Assembly: GCF_963678635.1 (NCBI RefSeq)
Contig: NC_087064.1
Span: 76,853,718-76,917,717 of the forward strand
Direction of reading: 5' to 3'
Source: Symsagittifera roscoffensis
Lineage: Eukaryota > Xenacoelomorpha > Acoela > Convolutidae
DNA: 64,000 bases
Of the stretch, positions 45,715 to 56,965 are shown in pieces. The position numbers were made by a program, and so were the translations under genes. Within the stretch, counting starts at the first letter, position 1. Every line of letters starts with the position of its first letter. A model generated the notes under the pieces. That model had not been told where the DNA came from and did not search any database. It saw only the letters and a program-made list of their open reading frames with translations.

Positions 45715-47115
45715 TACCAGATTGGCTGCTCAAAATCTAGGGGGGGGGGGGGGGAGGGGGGTTATATCCGCTTCTAAGATATATAAAATGAAATTGAAAA
45801 TTCTTTAACAGAAAAAACTCAAATATAGATGTTGCTCAAATATAGGACTGATATCACGCAGTGCGTTGAATAAACTTTAAAAAGGGGAAAAGCAAATCAA
45901 ACGACAGTTAAAACGCAATTGTTCATGAGCGTTTTAATTGGTCTTTGAACTGGACATATCCATGCCGATATCTTGCTTTTTCTAGTATTATCTATAACAA
46001 TTTATAACTAAAATGTTCATTTTTCTTGATTCATAACGTGAGGAGGGGTTTACCCGGAAAATTTTCTAGGAGGTTGATTTGATATTAAGGAGATTGTTCA
46101 GAAAAATTCCAAAACAAAACCTTTCCCAGGGGGTTATATTGTTATTTCAATGAACGGAATTATACTATTTCTTAGAAAATCTACATACTTGAAGATGTTT
46201 CAAAATTGACAGTTTTGAATTTTTGTCATTTTAGATGGAAAAATATTTGCCTTACTGCTTAGCTTTATTGCAAACAAACTACAGTGCGTATATTTCAAAA
46301 TTTAAAGTTTTTTTCTTTTTTGCTCCATCATGCTGCTTTGTCTTAAATGAATTGAAAAAACCAAAATAATTTAGTAAATTAAGTGGTCGGTCTGTCGTAG
46401 CAATTCATATAATTTCAAAAAATAAAATATTTTAAGTAAGTCATATTTTTCTATACTTCTGCAGGTCATGTCTTTTTCCAGAAATTGGAGCCAAAAAAGG
46501 AAAAACATTTTTTGGAATAAGAGACCAACATTATATTTTTTTGAAATCAGATGATAATAGCTTGAATAAACAATAAAAAGCAAATATTAGATTCCCAGAT
46601 TGGTTGCTCAAAAATAAGGGGGGTATTTTTTGTTAGATCTCTTCCTAAGTTATAAAGAATGAAAATAAAAATTCTTTAACAAAAGTAGTCCAAGTTTGCT
46701 CAAATGTAGGACTGTTAGCCGGTAGTGCGTTGAGTCAACTTTACAAATGCGAAAATGCAAATGAAAGGACAGTTAAAACGCAATTGGTCTTCGTCGCTTT
46801 AATTAGTTTTAGATCTATTGGACAGATCCATGTCGATATCTTGTTTTGCTGCTATCAACGATAAAATTTTCATATAAAAACTTTATTTTCTTTCTTGATA
46901 GCGTAGGGAGGGGATATAACTGGAAAATATTTAGGGCTTTGTTTTGTTTTGTATGCCATTTGTGTACAGAAGTTTTAAGCAAACTCTTTTCTAGGGGGTT
47001 TTTCCGCTTTTTTTTATTGTTTTAAAATTTGAGATAAACAACGTTTTTTTTCAAAATCAGATGGTAATAGCTTGAATAAATATTTAAAAACGACAGTAGA
47101 TTCCCTGTGGTATCA
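45715..47115 (+). repeat. direct duplication, about 880-bp period
   Basis: 'cagattggctgctcaaaatctaggggg' near 45719 recurs as 'cagattggttgctcaaaaataagggg' near 46597. It is followed in both by 'aaaattctttaacaraa', 'tgctcaaatrtaggactg', 'agtgcgttga', 'gacagttaaaacgcaattg' and, further on, 'ataatagcttgaataaa'. The two copies are clearly diverged. Confidence 0.7.
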
Positions 47116-47429
47116 TGTGATGGCATACTTATCCTTCTTTCAAGACGGCTGCCCCATTGATTGATTATTCTGAATCAAAAAAACTCAAACTTCTGTTTCT
47201 CGATAGAGGAAATTTTTTTTTGGAATGGTTTTCTAATAAATCAAAGCACTGCTTGAATGAAAGATTTTAGACATCATTTTTATTATTGTACGAGTTTCTA
47301 CGAGTGCTTGAAGTTGCATTCTGAAAAACCGACACTAGTCAGTATCGAACATTTTAGGGCCTTTACCTTATGTTTGATCATGTTATGTTTTACAGTTTAT
47401 TTATAGATTTTACAGTTTAAAGCAACCTC

Positions 47430-48110
47430 AATGTTCAGCATTCTTGTCCACAAAAATTATTACCACAAAAAAATCATCGAAATGTGTCGAGTGATATATT
47501 ATGTTAAAAATTTTTCAGTCGTGATTAAGAAAAACGTTCAAAACTTTTGATTTTTGGGTTGTTTTTGAGCGAAGGATTTTAGCGAGCAGGCTTATTTTTT
47601 GCCAACCAAATCAATTGCCACAAAAAATTGCTTAATTGAAAGGAGTGATACATCATCTTGAAGCCGTTTCAGCATTGATTCGAACGCTATTGAAATCTTC
47701 GTCCCAGTGTCGTCCCAAAAAGTTGTCCCAATGTCGAGAAAAACTGGTTCATATTCGAGCGAGTAAAGTTTATAGTAAGCCATGAAATTTTTGTTTTACT
47801 TCAGTAAAAAAACCTTTTTGGAGTTTTTTTAGGGCGTCTTGGGAAGACAAAAATTTCAAGAATTCGAAAACTTCAAGAATTCGAAAAAGAATTCAAAAAC
47901 TTCAAGAACTCAATTGCCAAAACTGCCTATGTTACTCTGATTGTAGAGTTTGTCATAATTTTAGGCTTTCGCCTGACCCTTTCATCTCACCACGCACAAA
48001 AAATAACGACGTTAATTTGAAAAAAAAAGAAAACGTTTTTCCAACAATATGGTAGGAACATTCTGTGCTACTTGCACATGCACAGGCGTCCTTGATTTCA
48101 ATTGTTAATA
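47430..48110 (+). repeat. dispersed repeat family, copy 2 (related to 26500-27225)
   Basis: See the copy at 26500. Shared blocks near 47484 and 48049 are in the same order and orientation. It ends about 250 bp before the 3' end of the ETS gene. Confidence 0.5.
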
Positions 48111-48355
48111 CGTCGAATGCTTGATTGACTTTGGTTTACATACTTTAGTTTGTTTTGTGAGCTAGTGTTAGCCACTGATTTAGCCTCTCAAAAAAGAGTC
48201 GCAAACAAAGTATGTGAATTTGTAGAAGTATATACGATATTTACAGAGATTTTTAGTCAAATTTTAAAATTCGAAATCCAGAAAAATTGCTCTCAGGAAA
48301 AAAAACCCGCTCTCATAATACCGAGAAGATTTTTTGTCACTCAATTGATTTATAA

Positions 48356-49077
48356 TTAGTTTTGAGTGTTCTCTATGTTTGCTTTGGAAGTCGAAGTTGT
48401 GGCTTCTTCAATTCCGTTGTTAGTCGAAGTTTTCATCAGCTGATTTGCGGAGCTTTCAATCGCAGCTGAGTTCTCAGGGCAAACGTGAACCATTTTATTT
48501 TTGGGAGGTTCTGGTATGATGATCTGTGTTTGTAATTCATTGTTCAGTGCACCAGAGTTAACATGGCCTGATTCGAAAGTTCCGACGTCAATCGAATTGC
48601 TCTGCAAATTAAATGAATCATCTTCATACTCCGATATCGAAACTTCCGACAAGTCTTTTTCTGGACTTGGCAGAAAAACATTTCTTGTTGAAATTGGCGA
48701 TATTTCTGAAGGAGTTGCGAAGGTCGAAGAACTCAACGCGCTATAATTGGCAACGAGTTTCTCTAGGCTTTCATTCGACATAGTGACGTCATTTTGGTCT
48801 TCGTCGGAGCAATTAGTAGCGAAGTCTTTGCCATACTTGGCGTATAGTACTCGCATGCCTGGATCTTGCAGGCTCTTCATGGCTTTGATCTGTTCCCACT
48901 GGTACAGACTCTGGAGGGCGTGTTCTCTCTCAACCCCTCTCTGCCACCCGGTGGCATTGGGTCCGAACTGGTATGTCTTCCTCTTGGGTGTGGGGTGTAG
49001 GGTGCTGTTCCAGTAGTAGTGTCTCAAAGCCCTCGTGATGCTGGAGTAGAGAATCTTCTTACTCGATGGTTGGCGAC
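48356..49077 (-). CDS. ETS-family transcription factor (ESE/ELF3-like), last coding exon
   Basis: The exon follows the acceptor 'tttaaatatcag' and completes a Gly codon split after its first base. It encodes the second half of the ETS DNA-binding domain: the recognition helix ILYSSITRALRHYYW, with the two DNA-contacting Arg of the R.LR motif kept, then KRKTYQFGPNATGWQ. That ending matches the KFGKNxxGW ending of the ESE (ELF3/EHF/ELF5) subgroup. About 195 residues follow, rich in Ser, Asn and Glu, with no known domain; they are probably disordered and include many SP/TP sites. The stop is at 48356-48358. The frame reaches the acceptor without a break. Confidence 0.85.
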
Positions 49078-49790
49078 CTGATATTTAAAAAATAGTCTTT
49101 TTATAAGATTATTGCACTTCATAATTAAATGCAAGCACTTGGCTTCAAAGGACTTCGAAACAATAATATAATAATTATTCTTTTCAAAAGTGTGCGTGGG
49201 AGTTTTGCTATTGACAGGGTTTTCAAAAAACTTTAAACCATCTCAATCCTCCTCCATCTTCCCTCTTCGGAAGGCCACTGTTGAGAAACATAGAAAAATG
49301 CAGCATGCTAAAAGAAGAAAACTGAAAAAAAAAAACACATCGAGCACAAGAATCATAACATGAACAACATGCAGGACATACAAACTTACCTGTGACGATT
49401 ACTTCCAGCTGTTTGAAAATAAAACTGGAATGATTGCGATAATAATTAATTAGTTTTCGCTCTAATTTTTTGACTGACTTATTGTATCGTAGCTGGTTCA
49501 TATGTCTTCTAGTTTATGTATTATCTCACCACTCATTGCAATAGTTATGTAATAATTACCAAATTGTTGGCACTATCTGTGAGCTTGAGCATCTTAACAA
49601 GTCCGAAAGTAGCAATTTTAGACTCATTAGATTTTTAATCACAGTTTCTACGTGTTGAAACGAGTAGAATATTAATTTCTGACGCCTAAATTGGTTAAAT
49701 TTTTTTAAGCTTCGGTCGAAAAAGCTAATATTGCCTACAATTTGACACTAGTATTGATTGAAGTGTGCTTTTTTAGTTGAGTTTAATCAC
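49078..49790 (-). other. intron of the ETS gene (713 bp)
   Basis: The donor is 'gtgatt' (after 'attccag') and the acceptor 'atatcag'. The intron cuts the ETS domain just before the recognition helix. A Cys-rich open frame inside (about 49223-49501, minus) has no supported role. Confidence 0.8.
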
Positions 49791-49967
49791 CTGGAATGCT
49801 GTCCTTGTAGTCGTTATAGATGTCCAAAAGGTAGTCATCGTTGAGGAGTTTGAAGAAGCCGATGCTCCTGTTGCGCCACTGGATCACAGCCGAGTACTGG
49901 TCTGGTCGGCTCAGCAGCCACAGCAACAACTCCCACAACTTAGCACTCTTCAGATTACGCGCCGTCC
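49791..49967 (-). CDS. ETS-family transcription factor, middle exon
   Basis: This 59-codon exon encodes the first half of the ETS domain: ARNLKSAKLWELLLWLLSRP then SAVIQWRNRSIGFFKLLND. It aligns with the ESE pattern LWEFI..IL..P....LMKWENRHEGVFKFL. The first two hallmark tryptophans (LW and QW) are present. The third (normally in the WG..K turn) is replaced by Tyr in DIYNDYKDSIPG. A longer loop follows before the recognition helix. Both ends are canonical (acceptor 'catcttag', donor 'ccag|gtgatt'). The exon joins exons 1 and 3 in frame, which is strong evidence that all three belong to one gene. Confidence 0.87.
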
Positions 49968-51046
49968 CTAAGATGACAGAAACGAATACTTCCAAATAGT
50001 AGAGAAAAACTGCCTTTTTTTCCAACAAATTGACAGAGGAAGTCGCTTGGACAACAGATATGTGCGTTTCAGTATCTGTAAGAGACTGAAAAGAATTAAG
50101 AGGGGCTAGTTACAATGCAAATAGCACAGTAGCTTTCAGATGCAAATAATACAGAAGCTTTTGAACATATTTAACATTTTGAACGAGTTTGAAAAAGAAA
50201 AAACCCAAAAATAATGAAAATTGATGGGGGGGGGGGGTCGAATTCAGGAATTCCCTGTTTGGTACTATTTTAGGACATTTTTTCCAGCCTAAAATTTTGG
50301 CGCCAGTACATACTAATTTCAAAGGGGAGCGCGCGCCGAAAAAACGCAATTTTTTTAAATAAAAACCATCCAAAAAGTGCTTATAAAGTTTTTTTCAAAC
50401 TCGCCTGCGGCGCAGAAAATTTGACTGAAAATTAACGGAAAAACGGAGAGCTTGGAAAAACAATTTGGTTGAATTAAAAAAAGTCGATAAAATTTGTTGA
50501 AAAACAACCCCCTCCCCCCACCCCTCCTCGAGAAAATCCTAGATCCGCCCTGGCGTCGAGAAAAATCATTTTTCTCGACAACGGTAAAGTTTTGGGCTTC
50601 AAATAAACTAGGCTTTAAACATGATAAATGACACAATTGAAATGCTCAAATGCTTCGTTAGAAGCAAACTTTTCAGGAAAAAAAATATAAAATTAATCGT
50701 CATTTTTTCACATTCTCAATTTGCCAGCAGGCCAGAAAATTATGATAAAATATGGTCTTTTTGTTCCGACTTTATATTGTTCCAGGAAAAATCTGCGCAA
50801 CTATTGAACTGCAAGAAAATCCACGCATTTTTTCAAAACAAAACCTTCTTCAAAAAATATTTTTTTTATCACCAGGCTGATGATTAAAACATACAAATTT
50901 ATATAAAGCTTTATCTTCTGTTCTCAGAAAACAATATACCTTAGAAGAAATTTCAGTCTTAAATTTAATTTGTCAATTTTGCATCATTTAAAGTGAAAAT
51001 TTTTAGAAAGTTTGGAGTCACAATGCTCAATTACTGTTTGGCTTAC
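49968..51046 (-). other. intron of the ETS gene (1079 bp) containing a MITE
   Basis: The donor is 'gtaagc' at 51046 and the acceptor 'cttag' at 49968. The intron carries a minus-oriented MITE at 50224-50552. No other exon is recognised. Confidence 0.8.
50224..50552 (-). mobile_element. hAT-type MITE inside the ETS intron
   Basis: On the plus strand it ends with 'cctagatccgccctg'. It contains 'ggcgccagtacatactaat', 'ggggagcgcgcgccgaaaaaacgc' and 'cctgcggcgcagaaaattt', the reverse complement of the MITE interior. The end near 50224 is a G run with no clear terminus, so it is damaged there. Confidence 0.75.
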
Positions 51047-52061
51047 CTGGTCCTTTTCTGCACTCCTTGCGAGACCTCGGCATCTTGGCAGAGTCCGCAT
51101 AGCCAATCACTTCATGGTTCCTGACGTCAATTACAGGCTCCGACGAAGTCTCCCCAATAAACTCTCCCGTCCCTCCCCCATTATCATTGGACACCAGGGA
51201 CGGAAACTCCATTGCGAAGCAGCTTGCCCTAGGTGACGAAAGATCAATTGCCATTGCACCTTCAGGCACTGAATTGACCCTGTGACCCGGAGACTTCAAG
51301 GTCAAATCCAAAGGCTGGTCTTCGTCTATTTTGAGTTGGTTGAGCGAAGAATTGTGACCAAAGTTTTGTGGTTCACTTTGCGATGATGGCGTCTTTGTTC
51401 CCATTGAGTCGTCCTCTTTCTTCAAACAATAGTTGCTCGCAACAATATTTGCAATATTTCCATATTCACCGGTATTTTTAAACAATTTTCGCGCTTTTTT
51501 GGGCAGTTTTTCAACTTTCTGAAGTGTCTTCCTGTTGCTTTTTTGTTTTATTTTCTCAGCTAATGCTTTCAAATGTTTCGGAGAGTTTAAATCCAGTTCG
51601 GCTTCGGTTTTTGGAGTCATGAAAGCTGCCGAGTCCTGACAGGGGGGCGGGAACTGATCGTTTTTCAAACTCTGATGTAAGCCATGAAGTATGGACGATT
51701 GGTTCGCCACGTTTTCAAGTAATATTTTCTGATATTCAGCCAAAAAGCTTTGGTGTTGCAACCAGGGATTTGACATGGCTGAAAACAATTGTTGACCGTA
51801 ATTTGGTTGCGGGTAATTCACAGGAACTGATGGCTGATAAAGCTGCAATGACGGTGAAATTTGTTGTGCATGTTTCATGGCAAGTTTTTGTTGATAATTG
51901 TTTGTAGCAAGTAAGTTGGCAATGTTTATTTGTGCAATAGCGCTCGGCAAAGAAGGTTGTTGGAATATATTAGGGCCGATTTCTTCTTCCAAATGACCTT
52001 GCGGGTCAAAGGAGCTCATATCATCTTCTGCGGAGCTTGACGCGGAAAGGTCCAAGGCCAT
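51047..52061 (-). CDS. ETS-family transcription factor, first coding exon
   Basis: The first Met of the frame is at 52061 (MALDLSASSSAEDDMSSFDP), 16 codons after an in-frame stop at 52107-52109, and no other ATG lies between. The exon encodes 338 residues with no folded domain I recognise. It has a Gln/Asn-rich and Leu-rich part (residues about 30-150), a Lys-rich basic helix (KALAEKIKQKSNRKTLQK..KKARKLFK, about 180-215), and an EDQPLDLTLKSPG segment. PLDLT resembles the PxDLS motif that binds the corepressor CtBP. The exon ends KECRKGPG at the donor 'gaccag|gtaagc'. The three exons total 1914 bp, exactly 638 codons including the stop. No Pointed/SAM domain is visible, although vertebrate ESE factors have one. 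Confidence 0.8.
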
Positions 52062-52156
52062 TTTCGTTTTCAAGATCGCAATCTGGGTTCTCAAAATTTT
52101 GGGTTTTTAACCAAAAATTTTGGGTTTCTAAACAAAATGAATGAAGTTAGTCTGAG

Positions 52157-52164
52157 TTTAAATA
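52157..52164 (-). promoter_or_regulatory. possible TATA-like box upstream of the ETS gene
   Basis: The minus strand reads 'tatttaaa' about 95 bp before the first ATG. A 5' UTR exon acceptor ('ttttgtttag', about 52128) lies between them and is an equally good reading. This is weak evidence by sequence only. Confidence 0.2.
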
Positions 52165-52940
52165 GAAGCGACGCTTGGTTGGTTTGTCGAGAAGGTATGA
52201 TTTTAAACATGTGTTCCTTTTGACAAAGATAATGATAGCAGCTTTTAAATGTGGACTCCTTTCATGAATTCTGGAAAGTTTGCTTAGATTGATAAAAGAC
52301 GGGTTAATTCGAATATGAGCTTGCTGCCGAATTTGTTGTCAGTGTTAGCTGTATTTGCGGAGAGGATTTAATTTGAGGTTTATCGGAAAAGTTGACCTTT
52401 AAGGAAGAGAACCCACGAAAAGAGAAGAGAAAGAGAGAAGAGATCTAACTGCTGAATGGTGCATGGCATAGTAGCTCATCTGAACAACTGGGTTTCAGTT
52501 TTAGGTGTGCCATTAAGATATTCTAGAACCCACCTCACCTAACCGAACCATGCCATAATTTAGTTCTTTCGCTCATAATCATACAACTGTATCATGCATT
52601 TTTGAACTCCCTAAGAATTCGAGGCTGTCAAAGCATATTTTTGAAAAATTGCAGTAAGTTTTTGTTTTTCAAAAACATCACTCTCTGAAAATTGTAGCTC
52701 TAAAATATTCTGAAAAAATCAGAATTTTTTTGTTGAATGATCAAAAAAGTTCGGTTTATTGTTCTGTCGGTTCTATGAACCGACGCTTTCAAAATTCTAA
52801 TCCGAAATGAAGAAATTACCAAAAAAGGATTGACATGAAGATGAGACTGAAAAGAGAAATTTGTGATTGCCTAACTCCCACTACCCAACTAATTAACTAG
52901 TTTATAACTATGGATTACCAGATGACGGTATAAAATTATG

Positions 52941-53229
52941 CAGGGGCGGATTTGGAGTTTTTTCGAGGGGGGGGCAGATTTTCAAAATTTTTCCAAATTT
53001 TGGCGAATTTTTCCGAAAATCTTTCCAATAATTTTTTGTAAAATTGTGACCAAAAAATCGCGTTTTTTCGGCGCGCATCCCTTCAAATTAGTATATATTG
53101 GCTTCCAGAAAAAATTTACGTTTGGTCGGCCGAAAAGGATGTCGTAAAATAACACCAAAGAAGCGACCTTTTGGTTGGTAAAAAAAAAAGTCCGCCCCAC
53201 CCCCTCCCCCCACTCTAAATCCGCCCCTG
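52941..53229 (+). mobile_element. hAT-type MITE, complete, independent insertion
   Basis: The termini are perfect 11-bp inverted repeats ('caggggcggat' and 'atccgcccctg'). The flanking 8-mers are 'aaattatg' (52933-52940) and 'aaactatg' (53230-53237), matching at 7 of 8. This is a second target-site duplication of hAT length at a different site. At 289 bp it is shorter than the array copies but has the same inner blocks ('ggcgcgcatccc', 'aaattagtatatattggc', 'ggtcggcc'). Confidence 0.85.
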
Positions 53230-53237
53230 AAACTATG

Positions 53238-55544
53238 GTCAGTGAAAAAAAACGTAATTATATCCTAATAAGGTAAACCATCTGAGGTGCATTTTACTAA
53301 CTTGCTGCGCTTAGTTGATGATTATGACTACGGTTATCTTGTTAAAAGAATTTCTGGGCAGGCAAAACTTCAAATGTGACCAAGTAGAAAATCAGAAGGC
53401 AAAGAAGATATCAAGATGATATAAATCAAGAAAGATATTGTATGGGTAAAACTATCTAAACATCTGAATTCGAGAAACTATAAGAATTTAGGGCTGTGAT
53501 ATTTATTAGGAAGAAAGATCGTTAGATGGTCACAACTATGTATCTTTGAGTATCTCATAATTCGGCAGTGGTATATGTCTGTTCATCATCTCGACGTCGA
53601 AACAGTTTAAACATTCGGATCTCCGCAATATTGAAAAGTGAATTATTTGCTCGGATATCAACCGTTTACCCACTGGTCGATTTGGAGTTAGGCAGTAATA
53701 ATTTATTCAGATAGTTTACAGAAGATGATTATGATGATGGTCGGTCAGGTGGTAGTTATATTCTCTCTTTCTAGTTAAGGTTGGGTCGAGTAGTAAGACA
53801 TGGCAAATAGTAATTATGGACATCATCCATCAGGCTACATAGTTAGATAGTTAGATAGGCTACATAGTAGATGTTACCTACTACTACTCGTACCATTTAA
53901 CATCCACTAGCTAGCGTCAAGTAAAATATACTCCAAAGAAAGATCTCGGCAGCCCACTACGTTATGTTTACTTCCCGAACTCGAACCGAAACTGACTATA
54001 TTTCAAGAAGAAAAGGACATTATACTTTTGAGTCCAAGCTAGTGGTATTAATTGACAAAATTTAAGTGAAGTTACACCATCAATAAAAAAACTCCCAAAA
54101 CTTTTGTCTTAATCTGCAGCAGGATGCATGAGAACCCAAAAATATCATTTTTAAACGATCGCCCTTTTCACTCTTGTGGTTTTATTTTACATGATCCATT
54201 TCTGGACAACCAGCGCTAATTTTTTGACGCTAATATTTATTTCGGGAGACAAAATCTCGCGCGGAAAACTTTTTGTCAACACTTTCTAACCACTGCCAAA
54301 AAACGGCATTGTCAGCCTGATATGTGAACAAATTACAATCGGGGTGCAGAATTTTTGCGATATATTATTACTTTTTAATGCTTGAGGAGAGGAGGGCATA
54401 CGTAATTGTTATTGAAGGTCGACTAAGTTTTCGAAAATTTTTATTCCTGTCCCTTTATATTACATAATGATTCAGAAGCTAACTATTGACTTCAGATGCT
54501 TTGAAAGCAAACGTGTTTTAGGTTGCTGATACGAGAGTGGGATCTTCATTAAAAATGTTAAAACCCTTACCTTTTCAAGAATTTTATTTGGTAAATATCA
54601 GACGAAAGTTTTTACAAGCCTAGGTCAGGATGTTAAATTTCTCTATTAAGTCTGGCTTTTGATGATGTCAATGTTTTGGAATTATAATTAGCTAGCCAGT
54701 TTTCAATTCAGGCACGTATTTTCTTGATACTCAACTCTTAATTGTGACGAAAGTTAGCAAGTCTGCCTACTATAATAGATTTAATAGACGAGCAGTTCGT
54801 CAGTTGATTAAATCGTGCCTTTTTCAACTCAGGTAAAAATAGCCAAAACTCAGTTTCTTTGTTCGCTCAGAACATGGTTCATTTTGTAGTCATTTAGCTT
54901 CGTTTTTCTTGCTTGTGTAATAACATCCAGCAAAAAACGTGTTCAATCTTTCTTAGTTCTATAACTTCTTTTTCTCAGTCTTAGATGGTAAGTTCCAAAA
55001 CTTGGTTAATAATCGTTGGTTTAAGTGATTTATTCTCTCCAGCTCTTGAAAATAACGAATACTTTCTCTAGAATCACTACACGTGCGGAAAACCGCAGAA
55101 ACTACCTGTACTAAAATCAAAAACTAATTCTGGTCGTTTGTTTTTGAATCGGACCAAGCGGCCAAGTCGTAGACAAAATGTACCAAATTAATTTTAAAAT
55201 GGCCGGAGCTATAATGGAAGTTCGATACCAATGTAGCAAAAGTGCATTTTTGGTCAAATGATTACTAATAAATGGTTACATGGTCAAGTGTTGAGCTCAT
55301 GCTTCTTTTATGGAAAAAATCTGAGTAAGCTACGTTTTTCATTTATCGTATTTTTGTCTAATCGGGGCTTGGTTGTCGGATTAAAATAATAAAATGTTGA
55401 CCTTTTTGTCGATCTTTTTTTAAGTCAACTAAAACTAATTTTGGCCGCGCGCACCTCCTTTTCTTGCATTCCCATAACATCGAGGAAGCTCATAGTTTTT
55501 TTATTCATCTGCCAAACTAAAATTTAAAACTTTACTATTTCAAA
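53238..55544. other. gene-free stretch
   Basis: No exon, RNA gene or clear repeat is recognised, apart from short 'agttagatag'/'ggctacatag' repeats near 53830-53870. Confidence 0.5.
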
Positions 55545-55675
55545 CAGGGGCGGATTTAGGGGGGGGGGGGGGGGGGGGTGGCGGACGCCCCCCTCCTCAG
55601 GGATTTGACCCCTGCCGACCCAAAGGGTCCCCCCTTTGGTACTTTTTAAGAAATCAATTTTTGGCCTAGTTTTCA
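55545..55675 (-). mobile_element. hAT-type MITE, terminal fragment with 20-G run
   Basis: It starts 'caggggcggatttagg', runs into about 20 G (55559-55578), then 'cctcagggatttgacccctg' and 'cccaaagggtcccccctttgg'. This is the right end of the MITE family in reverse orientation. It stops near 55675 with no second terminus. Confidence 0.75.
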
Positions 55676-56009
55676 AACTTCTTTTGCACGACTTTCTTCA
55701 TTAAAAGCTGAAATTCTACCTAAAATAGATAGAATTTCTGAAATATCTTATAGTGTTTTCAAAAATTACAAGAACTAATCTGTTCAAAAAATGTTTCAAC
55801 TGTGATGGTTCAAAAGCGAGGAAAAAATTTATTAATAAGCCAGCCTTTATCATTGGCTATTGTTGTTCAAAGAAAGCAATTAAAATTCAAGTAATTTTAA
55901 TTCTCACAAAATAAAATTCACTATCTCCTACGTATCCTGAAAGTTAAACATCCAACTAAAAACAAGTATTTTTTTAAGAAGAGTTCCGCTTTGCATCTGC
56001 GAGAAAAAT

Positions 56010-56965
56010 ACAGCACAGATGCCATAAACGGTTTTACAGAATATTTGAAAAAGTATTGCTAAAAATTGATTAATTTAATGAAACACACTACTAGATTTGG
56101 AACCCAATTTCATTTGGACGGCATAAGAGACAGTGATTTCAGAAAACGAAAACCCAAAACAAATAATCAAAATTCACTACACATCAATAGGGTTTTTCAA
56201 TAAAAAAATTTCGCTATGTATTAATTTATTATCATTTTCCATCACAACGCTATACCTAAAGAAAGCTTACAAATCACATAATTGACTGACTGCTCTGTGG
56301 AGGTTATAGTTTTTTAGTTTTTGTTGGTTAGATGGCAAACTTTTGAAATCTATTGACCAGTTTTATGACCTTTTGAACGAGTTCATATGACAAAAATAAA
56401 AACAAAATTTGTGAAAACTGATTCACAAAAAAAAAGAATTTGTTTCGCAAAACAAACCAAAGTAAGCGGAAAAAGTAACAGTTCGAAATTTTTTAGCAAG
56501 TCCAAAAGTCCAGCACGGACACGCGAAAAGTTTTCAAGAAATGCACAAGTAGCGGAACTGTAAGACACATTTGTCAAGAAATTGAGCCTACTCCAGCAGA
56601 AAAAAAAACAAGTTCTGAAATTTACGACTTATTTGATCGAGTTGGACTTCAAAACACAGCGAAGATGTCAGAAACGATATGAGACGGTTTTTTAGAATAT
56701 TTGAAAAAGTATTGCCAAAAATTGAGTAATTTAATGAAGCAAATCACTAGATTCGGAACCCAATTTTATTTGGATGATATAAGAGACAATAATTTCAGAA
56801 AGCGAAAACCTAAAACAAATAATCACATTTCGCTACCTACATATCAATAGGGTTTTTCATAAAACAATTTGAAAGGTAATTATTCATTATCATTTTCCAT
56901 CACAACGCTATACCAAAAGAAAGCTTACAAATCACAAAAAACTGACTGCTCGGAGGAATTTATAG
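56010..56965 (+). repeat. two direct repeats of about 300 bp, 650 bp apart
   Basis: 'gaatatttgaaaaagtattgc' (about 56039 and 56696), 'ggaacccaatttcatttggacg', 'aaatcaatagggtttttca'-type and 'cattttccatcacaacgctatacc' (about 56235 and 56892) recur in the same order, about 85-90% alike by eye. There is no coding capacity. Confidence 0.75.

Noticed and set aside
48501-49016. Two plus-strand open frames opposite the ETS last exon
   Set aside because: They are antisense shadows; the minus strand carries the ETS recognition helix and correct splice joins.
49223-49501. Cys-rich minus-strand frame in the ETS intron (CPACCSCYDSCARC)
   Set aside because: It lies inside an intron whose flanking exons join in frame, ends in low-complexity residues, and has no supported splice sites.
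55545-55675. Telomere-like or vector contamination at the G20 run
   Set aside because: The run sits directly inside a MITE terminus with family-specific flanks, so it belongs to the element.
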